From Endozoicomonas sp965261315 (GTDB lineage: Bacteria; Pseudomonadota; Gammaproteobacteria; Pseudomonadales; Endozoicomonadaceae): 64,000 nucleotides of DNA. This document shows, one piece after another, positions 1 through 7,441 of the stretch. The notes beneath the pieces are model-generated. The model did no database searches. It saw only the letters and a program-made list of their open reading frames with translations, and was not told where the DNA came from. The stretch lies in assembly GCA_965261315.1 (NCBI GenBank), contig CBDHDM010000072.1, positions 1-64,000 of the forward strand, in the 5' to 3' direction. Every line of letters begins with the position of its first letter. Position 1 is the stretch's first letter. The translations under genes and the position numbers were made by a program.

Positions 1-1
1 A

Positions 2-94
2 ACACGAGACTCCAGTAAGCATATGGCAGGTCTTGATCTTGGCAGGCAGGAGCCAACTGAATCTTTGATCTATCATGCGAGACAGGCTGCCTAA
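2..94 (+). CDS. Possible C-terminal tail of an upstream gene (partial)
   Basis: Reading from base 2 there are 30 open codons ending at TAA (92-94), with ordinary codon use (ending ...YHARQAA). No start is visible because the window begins inside it. Frame 3 is also open for about 22 codons, so the call is weak. I do not recognise the product. The following 190 bases up to cysK are AT-rich (especially 140-190) and hold no gene; they probably contain the cysK promoter, but no convincing -35/-10 pair was picked. Confidence 0.25.
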   Translation, partial: TRDSSKHMAGLDLGRQEPTESLIYHARQAA

Positions 95-288
95 TAAAAT
101 TAATGAGACTTGTCAATGATCAAGAACTGCGGAATCGAGTTATAGATATTTTATATAACTATATAATTTTAAATTACTTTACGAAATATTATTGATCGAG
201 ATAGTCTCACGCTATAAGAAAGTTCAAGGCGATGATTATGCCTTAAACAGGGACATAATTATTTACAGAATATAAGGAAGGGACTTTT

Positions 289-1260
289 ATGACACAGGTC
301 TATCAGGATAATTCTCAGGCTATTGGTAATACGCCACTGGTTAAACTGAATCGTCTGGCAAAAGGCCATGAGATTTACGTAAAAATAGAATCCAGAAATC
401 CTGCAAACAGTGTCAAATGCCGTATTGGCGCCAGTATGATTTGGGATGCAGAACGTTCTGGCAAGTTGAAAGCTGGTATGGAGCTGGTTGAACCAACCAG
501 CGGTAACACGGGTATCGCCCTGGCATTTGTAGCGGCCTCCCGAGGGATTCCGCTGACGTTGACCATGCCTGCCTCCATGAGTATTGAGCGTCGTAAAGTC
601 ATGAAGTCTCTCGGGGCGAACATTGTTCTTACCGAACCTGCTAAAGGAATGCCAGGTGCTATTGCAAAGGCAAAAGAGCTGGCCGAAGAAAATTCTGAGA
701 AGTATTTGTTGCTTCAGCAGTTTGAGAATCCAGCTAATCCACGGATTCACGAAGAGACAACCGGCCCGGAAATCTGGAATGCCCTTGAGGGTAATATTGA
801 TATTTTTGTGGCAGGTGTTGGTACTGGTGGAACAATCTCTGGTGTATCCCGCTACATTAAGGAAATTCAGGGCAAGATGATTAAATCAATTGCTGTAGAA
901 CCCAGTGCTTCGCCCGTCATCAGTCAGACACTGGCGGGTGAAGACGTGAAGCCCGCGCCTCATAAGATTCAGGGTATTGGTGCTGGCTTTATTCCAGCAA
1001 ACCTTGATCTTCGGCTGGTGGACCAGGTTGAGCAGGTTTCCAATGACGATGCCATGGAGACGGCTCATCGGTTGATGCGTGAAGAAGGTATTCTTGCCGG
1101 TATTTCTGGCGGTGCTGCGGTGAGTGCTGCGTTGAAAGTTGCAGGCCAACCTGAGAATAAAGGTAAGACTATTGTCGTTATTCTTCCTGATTCAGGCGAA
1201 CGTTACTTGTCAACGGCGCTGTTTGAAGGTGTTTTCTCCGAAAATGAAAGTGTTCAGTAG
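289..1260 (+). CDS. cysK: Cysteine synthase A (O-acetylserine sulfhydrylase)
   Basis: This is a PLP enzyme that makes L-cysteine from O-acetylserine and sulfide in the cytoplasm. The 323 aa match the CysK family length and follow E. coli CysK closely: the N-terminal DNSQAIGNTPLVKLNR segment, the PLP-binding lysine K43 in NSVKCRIG, the substrate loop PTSGNTG (about 69-75), the phosphate-binding GTGGT loop, and the C-terminal ILPDSGERYLST. The MSIERRK and HKIQGIGAGFIP segments favour CysK over CysM. The ATG is preceded by AAGGAAGGG at a suitable distance. The gene appears monocistronic, with a hairpin terminator directly after it. It fits with the sulfite reductase at 30.6-32.3 kb as the last step of sulfate assimilation. 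Confidence 0.96.
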   Translation: MTQVYQDNSQAIGNTPLVKLNRLAKGHEIYVKIESRNPANSVKCRIGASMIWDAERSGKLKAGMELVEPTSGNTGIALAFVAASRGIPLTLTMPASMSIERRKVMKSLGANIVLTEPAKGMPGAIAKAKELAEENSEKYLLLQQFENPANPRIHEETTGPEIWNALEGNIDIFVAGVGTGGTISGVSRYIKEIQGKMIKSIAVEPSASPVISQTLAGEDVKPAPHKIQGIGAGFIPANLDLRLVDQVEQVSNDDAMETAHRLMREEGILAGISGGAAVSAALKVAGQPENKGKTIVVILPDSGERYLSTALFEGVFSENESVQ

Positions 1261-1285
1261 TTGATTTGAACAACAGAGATCACAT

Positions 1286-1324
1286 AGCACACAAAGAAAA
1301 GCATCATCTTTTCTTTCGTGTGCT
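1286..1324 (+). terminator. Rho-independent terminator after cysK
   Basis: AGCACACAAAGAAAAG (1286-1301) pairs with CTTTTCTTTCGTGTGCT (1308-1324) around the loop CATCAT, with one bulged base. TTGTTCATTC follows. It lies 26 bases after the cysK stop. Confidence 0.75.
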
Positions 1325-1490
1325 TTGTTCATTCTAATACCTGTTAATGAAAGTCTGTAGATTGCCGATAAGGCAGTGGACAACATCTATCTGATGTGAG
1401 AATCTGATAATTGTTGTATTTATTGAGGTAATTAAACCCTGTCTACGCAAGGATTTGCGTGTAAACAAGAGAAAAAAACAGAGTTTCTCC

Positions 1491-1799
1491 ATGCAGAAAA
1501 GGACTTTATACATCGGCAACCTCGCTTATACTGCAGTTGAGGAAGATCTTGAACAGGCTTTTGAATCATTTGGTGTTATTGAAGATATCAAATTGATGAG
1601 AGATCGCGAGACTGATCGTTCAAGAGGTTTTGCATTTATTACGTTTGAAAAAGAAGCTGAAGCCGAAGCTGCAAGAGCTATGGATGGCAAGGAAGTTGCT
1701 GGCCGTCCAATACGGGTTAATGATGCCCGACAGAAGCAGTCTGGCCAGCGGGAGCCTGCACAAAGGCAACCAAAATCGTTTAACAACTTTAACCACTAG
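1491..1799 (+). CDS. Small RNA-binding protein with one RRM domain
   Basis: This 102-aa protein has a single RNA recognition motif. RNP2 is TLYIGNL near the N-terminus and RNP1 is RSRGFAFITF in the middle, followed by the usual AMDGKEVAGRPIRVNDAR end and a short Q/R/P-rich tail. Such single-RRM proteins in gammaproteobacteria and cyanobacteria bind RNA and are often cold-induced; the targets here are unknown. I chose the ATG at 1491 because homologs begin just before the first beta strand; an in-frame TTG at 1455 would add 12 basic residues. The TAG stop (1797-1799) is part of the CTAG target duplicated by the adjacent IS1182 element, so the coding sequence is intact but has lost its native 3' flank. 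Confidence 0.9.
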   Translation: MQKRTLYIGNLAYTAVEEDLEQAFESFGVIEDIKLMRDRETDRSRGFAFITFEKEAEAEAARAMDGKEVAGRPIRVNDARQKQSGQREPAQRQPKSFNNFNH

Positions 1800-3415
1800 G
1801 AGTCTGTCGGGCTTAGAGACAAAATTTGGAGAATGAGGCCAAAAACTCTCAATTTTGCCGGATCAGCCTCTGACACGCACTGATTTCACCAGTTGCTCAT
1901 GCCATAACGTCCAAATAGATGCGATAAGCAACCTGTAAGCCCGTGAAAACAGCATAAAAGTTAGACCGTTCTGAAGATCTTTCAGCATTAGGCTGAACAT
2001 TTTCTTCAGGTTAAAGCACATGCACAAGAGATCCCATTCGGCAGACACAGCTTCAAGGCCGCGAACCAGGAATTGGCGGTAACCCATCACTTCTTTTTGT
2101 ATGCCAAATGTTGGTTCAATAGTGCTTTTCCGCAGTGCATATACCGCTCGCCCTTCCTTGGTTGATAATCGCCAGCGCATCAAATCCAGTGCAGTAACAT
2201 CGTCGCCTTCAGGCATCGGATCATCAGGCTTAAAACGCTCCAACAGGGGTTTGTTATGGGCATCCCGCTTTTCTGCAATGTAAGGTATAGCACCAAAGTT
2301 ATCCACAGCAGACACGTTGGCCTGGCTGAAGTAACCCGTATCAGCAAGGAGCGCAGGGGGCTTGCCAATCACCTCTTCACGTGAAGCCAGTACTTCAAGA
2401 GCTGGCTCGATCTGTTGTTTGTCATTCGTCGCTTGAGTGACGTGATTTTCAACGATCAGGCCACTGTCAGTATCGACTGCTGCCTGTACGTTGTAGGCCT
2501 GCACAAAGCCACTGCCTGATGTGGGCATTATGCGTGATTCCGGGTCAGTCAGGTTGACCTGATCCTTGTCTCCAGGGCTTGGAACCGGTGCCTTGGGCTC
2601 TTTGCCCCGGGGCTTTTTTCCTGTTTTTTTGACGGCTTCACGACGGGCAATTTTTTCCTGATGCTCTGCCAGTTCCTGTTGATAACGATCTTCGGCTCGC
2701 CGCTCAATTTCAGCCTTGGCGTCAGCAATCACCTTAAGACGATCCTCCCTGCGCTTGAGCTCATCAGGAATGGAAAGCGCATCCGGAAGTTGTTCTGTAT
2801 CTGCTTTCTCAGCCATCTTGAGAAGCTCTTCAACTTCTGCCTTGAGCTGTGCCTCAAGTTTGCAGGCGTGCTTGTAACTGAGTGCCTTGTGCTTGCTGGC
2901 ATTGGCTTTCATTTTGGTACCATCGAGGCTGATGGTGCCCATTTTCAACCAGTTGGCTTGCCTGGCAATCAATAATATCTGGACGAACAGTGCGCTGATT
3001 TCTTTACGGAAGCGCTTGCGAAAGGTATTGATACTGTCGTGATCGGGATGCTCATTGGCGCAGGTGTATCGAAAGGCGATGGAGTCATAAGTCGCTTTCT
3101 CAAGCTTGCGGCTGGAAAATACCCCTGTCGCATACCCATAAAACAGTAGCGATAACATGAGAGCAGGGTGCCAGGCTTTCGACCCTGTTCCTTTATATGC
3201 ACTGGTAAAAGAAGTGAGATCAAGCTGTTCAACTACTTCGACAACAAAACGGGCGAGATGCACCTCCGGCAAATAATCCTGCACAGAAGCAGGAAAGAAG
3301 TCAGGGGTATCTCGGTCAATGGGTTTGAAAGTCCATTTTTTCATTGGCAGACTTGCTTTCGTTTACGATCTTGTCGAGGATTATACTCAAAAATTGTGCT
3401 AAGTCCGACAGGCTC
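1800..3415 (-). mobile_element. IS1182-family insertion sequence, apparently complete
   Basis: The element is 1616 bp. Its ends are GAGTCTGTCGGGCTTA at the left and the reverse complement of GAGCCTGTCGGACTTA at the right, so the inverted repeats differ at two of 16 positions. It is flanked on both sides by CTAG (1796-1799 and 3416-3419), consistent with a 4-bp palindromic target duplication. It carries one intact transposase gene on the minus strand. The left CTAG includes the stop codon of the RRM gene. Confidence 0.88.
1863..3344 (-). CDS. IS1182-family transposase
   Basis: This is an uninterrupted 493-aa DDE transposase. The N-terminal part (about 1-110) is the conserved IS1182 domain, with HPALMLSLLFYGYATGVFSSRKLE and the DHDSINTFRKRF segment. 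A charged, Lys/Glu-rich coiled-coil-like stretch (about 165-260) follows. The catalytic core contains DPESRIM, a VDTDSGLIV segment, ADTGYFS and the C-terminal STIEPTFGIQKEVMGYRQFLVRG. It should mobilise the surrounding element. No frameshift or stop was seen, so it may still be active, unlike most other IS genes in this window. The near-identical inverted repeats agree with a recent insertion. Confidence 0.93.
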   Translation of the reverse strand: MKKWTFKPIDRDTPDFFPASVQDYLPEVHLARFVVEVVEQLDLTSFTSAYKGTGSKAWHPALMLSLLFYGYATGVFSSRKLEKATYDSIAFRYTCANEHPDHDSINTFRKRFRKEISALFVQILLIARQANWLKMGTISLDGTKMKANASKHKALSYKHACKLEAQLKAEVEELLKMAEKADTEQLPDALSIPDELKRREDRLKVIADAKAEIERRAEDRYQQELAEHQEKIARREAVKKTGKKPRGKEPKAPVPSPGDKDQVNLTDPESRIMPTSGSGFVQAYNVQAAVDTDSGLIVENHVTQATNDKQQIEPALEVLASREEVIGKPPALLADTGYFSQANVSAVDNFGAIPYIAEKRDAHNKPLLERFKPDDPMPEGDDVTALDLMRWRLSTKEGRAVYALRKSTIEPTFGIQKEVMGYRQFLVRGLEAVSAEWDLLCMCFNLKKMFSLMLKDLQNGLTFMLFSRAYRLLIASIWTLWHEQLVKSVRVRG

Positions 3416-3435
3416 CTAGCGGCCTCATCTAATAT

Positions 3436-3531
3436 CACTCTGATTGCCGCGAAGGTATTTTCCGGATAAATACCGGAGGCCTCTTTTTATTTGAGATTGC
3501 CAGTCTTACGGTGTTATCTGCAATCAGAGTG
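3436..3531. repeat. Long inverted repeat between the IS1182 element and yejF
   Basis: CACTCTGATTGC (3436-3447) and GCAATCAGAGTG (3520-3531) are perfect 12-bp reverse complements separated by 72 bases. The intervening stretch contains CCGG/ATACC motifs and then CCTCTTTTTATTT, probably the displaced terminator of the RRM gene. It could fold into one large hairpin in RNA from either strand. Confidence 0.6.
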
Positions 3532-3534
3532 TTC

Positions 3535-3558
3535 TACCAATCGAACATTCGATTGGTA
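3535..3558. repeat. Perfect 24-bp palindrome (11-bp arms)
   Basis: TACCAATCGAA (3535-3545) and TTCGATTGGTA (3548-3558) are separated by CA. There is no T-tract on either side, so it is not a typical intrinsic terminator. It may be an operator or a stem at the 3' end of the yej transcript, 52 bases after the yejF stop. Confidence 0.6.
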
Positions 3559-3609
3559 TTGGTTGTGAAGCCGCCATTCATTGAGAGAAAAATATTTATG
3601 GAATAGAGT

Positions 3610-5211
3610 TTATGCTCGTTTCTGTGATTCAAAAGCCGCATTAATTAATTCGCGCGTGTATTCTTCTCCAGGGTGATCGAAAATCTGATGGGTATACCCC
3701 TGTTCTACAATCTCGCCGTCCTGCATAACAATGATGCGATGACTCATTGCCTTGACCACAGCAAGATCATGACTGATGAAAATGTAGCTGAGATTGTACT
3801 TTTGCTGCAATGTTCTCAATAAGTCGATAATCTGCGACTGGACGGTTCTATCCAGTGCTGACGTAGGTTCATCCAGAACAATCAACTTTGGCTTGAGAGC
3901 CAGAGCCCTGGCAATGGATATGCGTTGGCGTTGACCACCGGAGAATTCATGGGGGTAGCGGTGACGGCATTCGGGATCCAGGCCCACATCAGTCAGGGCA
4001 GAGATGATCATCTGCTCCCGGTTCTCTTCTGTGGCCAGTTTATGGATATCAAGGCCTTCACCCACAATTTCAGCAATGGTCATCCTTGGGCTAAGGCTGC
4101 CAAAAGGGTCCTGAAAGACAATCTGCATTTCCCTGCGAAGCGGGCGAAACTGCTTCTGATTCATGCAATCTATACGTTGACCTTCAAACTGAATCAGGCC
4201 TTCTGAAGTTTGCAGCTTAAGCAGTGCCATTCCTAATGTCGTTTTACCAGAACCGGACTCTCCGACAATACCCAGGGTTTCACCCTGGTGAATATCCAGA
4301 GAAAGGTCGGTTACGGCTTTGACATAGCCAACCGTCTTTTTGAAAAAGCCTTTTTTGATAGGAAACCAGACCCTTATGTTTTCACCTGACACTAATTCTA
4401 TCGGACTTTCGTTAAGAGGCTGAGGTTCTCCGGTAGGCTCAGCATTGAGTAAATCAATAGTGTAAGGGTGCTGAGGTGTGGTAAAGACGGTTTCTGTTTG
4501 CCCTTGTTCAACAATGGTCCCATCTTTCATAACACAGATACGATCGGAAACGTGCCGAATCAAGTTAAGGTCATGGCTGATGAACAGGATGGCCATTCCA
4601 AGTTTATTCTGCAGATCGGCCAGCAGACTGAGGATCTGCCGTTGAACGGTGACATCCAACGCGGTTGTTGGTTCATCGGCAATTAATAACGTGGGTTCAC
4701 AAGCCAGGGCCATGGCTATCATTGCCCGTTGCCGCTGTCCTCCCGACAGTTCATGGGGGTAGGCTTTTAAGCGATTTTTTGCACCCCGGATGCCAACAAG
4801 TTCCAGAAGCTCAAGGGCTTTCGCTGTTGCTTCGCTGTTTTTAAGACCCAGATGAATACCCAGTACTTCGCATATCTGTTTTTCGATGCTATGCAGAGGG
4901 TTTAATGCCGTCATGGGTTCCTGAAAAATCATACTGATTTTATGGCCCCGGATTTTTCGCATTTGTGACTTTGAATAGTCCAGCAGCGCTTCATCATTAA
5001 ACTGAACAGTACCTGAGCATTTGGCATTCTCGGGGAGTAGCTGCAGAATGCTCAACGCCGTAATGGACTTGCCAGAACCTGACTCGCCCACCAGTCCGAC
5101 AGTTTCCCCTGCATTGACAGAAAAAGTAACCCCTTTAACGGCATCAACACCACTGTCTCCCTGTTGGAAACGGATTTTCAGATCGTTAATTGCCAGTAAC
5201 GGTTTGTCCAT
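3610..5211 (-). CDS. yejF: Peptide ABC transporter, double ATP-binding protein (YejF-like)
   Basis: This is the cytoplasmic ATPase of a Yej-type oligopeptide/microcin C importer. The 533 aa hold two fused ABC domains, as in E. coli YejF. Domain 1 has Walker A GESGSGKS (42-49), signature LSGGQRQR (155-162) and Walker B LLIADEP (175-181). Domain 2 has a second GESGSGKT (318-325), FSGGQRQR (about 424-431) and LIVLDEP (about 444-450). After each domain comes the short oligopeptide-transporter extension (QHPYT / GEEYTREL). It is the last gene of a minus-strand cluster and follows yejE with a 37-base gap. Both domains keep their catalytic motifs, so it should be functional. Confidence 0.94.
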   Translation of the reverse strand: MDKPLLAINDLKIRFQQGDSGVDAVKGVTFSVNAGETVGLVGESGSGKSITALSILQLLPENAKCSGTVQFNDEALLDYSKSQMRKIRGHKISMIFQEPMTALNPLHSIEKQICEVLGIHLGLKNSEATAKALELLELVGIRGAKNRLKAYPHELSGGQRQRAMIAMALACEPTLLIADEPTTALDVTVQRQILSLLADLQNKLGMAILFISHDLNLIRHVSDRICVMKDGTIVEQGQTETVFTTPQHPYTIDLLNAEPTGEPQPLNESPIELVSGENIRVWFPIKKGFFKKTVGYVKAVTDLSLDIHQGETLGIVGESGSGKTTLGMALLKLQTSEGLIQFEGQRIDCMNQKQFRPLRREMQIVFQDPFGSLSPRMTIAEIVGEGLDIHKLATEENREQMIISALTDVGLDPECRHRYPHEFSGGQRQRISIARALALKPKLIVLDEPTSALDRTVQSQIIDLLRTLQQKYNLSYIFISHDLAVVKAMSHRIIVMQDGEIVEQGYTHQIFDHPGEEYTRELINAAFESQKRA

Positions 5212-5248
5212 AACGTTTCTCTTACCTGGAGCTCTCTAGTTGGGCTCG

Positions 5249-6280
5249 CTAACTGGAATAGTATTTTCTGGGATCCAGGGCATCTCTGCAGGCTTCACCA
5301 ATAAAAACCAGTAAAGTCAGCATGATGGACATCACCAGAAATGCCGTGATGCCCAGCCAGGGAGCCTGAAGGTTGTTCTTACCCTGGGCAATCAGCTCTC
5401 CGAGTGATGGCGAACCGGCAGGTAAGCCAAACCCAAGAAAATCGAGTGATGTGAGTGTGGTGATCGCCCCCGTCAAAATAAATGGCATAAAGGTAACGGT
5501 GGCGATCATGGCATTGGGTAATATATGCCGGTACATCAAACGGCCGTTGGTCATACCCAGGGCTCTTGCCGCTCGCACATACTCCAAGTTCCGACCTCTC
5601 AGGAACTCTGCACGTACTACATCTACCAATGCCATCCACTGGAATAGCAGCATGATTCCCAATAGCCACCAGAAGCCGGGCTCAACAAAGCTGGACAGAA
5701 TGATCAGGAGATAGAGGTTAGGCATGCCTGACCAGATTTCAATAAAACGCTGACCGAACAGGTCAATTTTTCCACCATAAAACCCCTGAAGTGCTCCGAC
5801 AGCGACACCAATAATGGTGCTGAACAATGTCAGGGCAAGACCAAACAGTACCGAAATTCGAAAGCCGTAAATAACTCTGGCCAGGACATCACGTCCCTGG
5901 TCATCAGTGCCCAGCCAGTTCTCTAAAGTCGGGTGGGCGGGTGCTATTCGAGCATAATTGATGGTGTCATAGCTGTATCTGATGGGTGGCCATAGCATCC
6001 AGCCTTTCGGCTCGATCAGTTCTCTGGCAAAGTCCTGACGGTAATCCATCTCCAGTTCAAACTCACCGCCGAAGGTGGTTTCAGGGTAGGTGATAAACGC
6101 TGGGAAGTATGGGCTGCCATCAAACCAGAGCAGCAGGGGCTTATCATTGGAAACCACTTCTGCCAGCAGGGTGATGACAAAGAGGATGGAGAAAATCCAG
6201 AGTGAAATATAGCCACGTCGATTCTGCTTAAAGTTTTGCCAGCGACGCTGGTTCAGCGGATTAAGAGTAAACTTGATCAT
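5249..6280 (-). CDS. yejE: Peptide ABC transporter permease (YejE-like)
   Basis: This inner-membrane permease of the Yej importer has 343 aa, close to the roughly 341 of E. coli. An N-terminal membrane segment (RRGYISLWIFSILFVITLLAEVV) is followed by a periplasmic loop with the family sequence KPLLLWFDGSPYFPAFITYPETTFGGEF, written here as two adjoining parts, and LGTDDQGRDVLARVIYG. The C-terminal binding-protein-dependent permease domain has the EAA-like loop ARALGMTNGRLMYRHILPNA. The stop of yejB is six bases upstream of this start, so the two permeases are translationally close. It pairs with YejB to form the translocation pore. Confidence 0.94.
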   Translation of the reverse strand: MIKFTLNPLNQRRWQNFKQNRRGYISLWIFSILFVITLLAEVVSNDKPLLLWFDGSPYFPAFITYPETTFGGEFELEMDYRQDFARELIEPKGWMLWPPIRYSYDTINYARIAPAHPTLENWLGTDDQGRDVLARVIYGFRISVLFGLALTLFSTIIGVAVGALQGFYGGKIDLFGQRFIEIWSGMPNLYLLIILSSFVEPGFWWLLGIMLLFQWMALVDVVRAEFLRGRNLEYVRAARALGMTNGRLMYRHILPNAMIATVTFMPFILTGAITTLTSLDFLGFGLPAGSPSLGELIAQGKNNLQAPWLGITAFLVMSIMLTLLVFIGEACRDALDPRKYYSS

Positions 6281-6286
6281 TCAACG

Positions 6287-7375
6287 TCAGTCCCTGGCTT
6301 CGAAATCAATACGGGGATCAACTGCTACATAGGTCAGGTCGCCAACCAGTTTAATCAGCATGCCTAACAGCGTGAAAATGTAGAGGGAGCCAAAAACCAC
6401 CGGATAGTCACGGTTTATTGCAGCTTCATACCCAAGAAGACCCAAACCATCCAGAGAGAAAATAATCTCAATAAGCAGGGAGCTGGTAAACAGGATGCCA
6501 ATCAAGGCTGCGGGAAAACCGGAAATGACCAGAAGCATGGCATTTCGGAAGATGTGACCGTAAAGCACCCGTCGGTCATCAAGGCCTTTTGCTCTGGCAG
6601 TTTGTACATACTGTTTATGGATCTCATCCAGAAAGGAGTTTTTGGTCAGCATCGTCAGCGTGGCAAAGCCGCTGATGACCATGCAGATAACAGGCAGGAT
6701 CATGTGCCAGATGTAATCCCAGATCTGGCCGAAAAAACTCAACTCTTCAAAGTTATCTGACACCAGCCCTCTGAGAGGAAAGAAATTCCAGTAACTGCCG
6801 CCGGCAAAGAGAACGATCAATAGAATGGCCAGCAGAAAGCTGGGAATCGCATACCCCGTGGTAATGATGGCACTGGACCAGATATCAAAGCGGCTGCCGT
6901 GCTTAATGGCTTTGCGGATACCCAGTGGTATTGAGATCAGGTAGATGATTAAGGTGCTCCAGAGACCAAGTGAAATGGAAACCGGTAGCTTCTCCTTAAT
7001 GAGATCAATAACTTTGGCATCTCTGAAAAATGAGTCGCCAAAATCGAAGGTGAGATAATTTTTGATCATCTGCAGAAAGCGTTCATGGGCTGGTTTATCA
7101 AAGCCATAAAGTTTTTCAATATCTTTGATCAGCTCAGGATCAAGACCCCTGCGCCCACGGTATTCTCCACTTTCATCCAGGCTCATTTGCTGGACTTCCG
7201 CATTACTGGAGCCACCAATACGGCTGATGGCATTAACTTCGAAACCTTCAAGCTTGGCGATCATCTGTTCTACCGGACCGCCGGGTGCTGCCTGAATGAT
7301 GGCAAAGTTAACCAGCATGATCCCGAGCAGGGTCGGGATCATCAAAGCAAGTCGTCGCAATATATAACTGCTCAT
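6287..7375 (-). CDS. yejB: Peptide ABC transporter permease (YejB-like)
   Basis: This is the second permease of the Yej importer (362 aa; the family is about 364). The N-terminus RRLALMIPTLLGIMLVNF is the first membrane helix of the DppB/OppB group. A family-typical periplasmic stretch follows (GGPVEQMIAKLEG, then LDPELIKDIEKLYGFDKP). The cytoplasmic EAA loop is ARAKGLDDRRVLYGHIFRNA. The C-terminus FSLDGLGLLGYEAAINRDYPVVFG matches the conserved end of these permeases. It lies between the binding protein and yejE in the same order as E. coli yejABEF. Confidence 0.94.
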   Translation of the reverse strand: MSSYILRRLALMIPTLLGIMLVNFAIIQAAPGGPVEQMIAKLEGFEVNAISRIGGSSNAEVQQMSLDESGEYRGRRGLDPELIKDIEKLYGFDKPAHERFLQMIKNYLTFDFGDSFFRDAKVIDLIKEKLPVSISLGLWSTLIIYLISIPLGIRKAIKHGSRFDIWSSAIITTGYAIPSFLLAILLIVLFAGGSYWNFFPLRGLVSDNFEELSFFGQIWDYIWHMILPVICMVISGFATLTMLTKNSFLDEIHKQYVQTARAKGLDDRRVLYGHIFRNAMLLVISGFPAALIGILFTSSLLIEIIFSLDGLGLLGYEAAINRDYPVVFGSLYIFTLLGMLIKLVGDLTYVAVDPRIDFEARD

Positions 7376-7441
7376 GGAGACTTCCTGTTATGCATTGGTG
7401 ATTCTCCTGGACTTTCTTTAGAGGCTCATGGCTCTCTGGTG

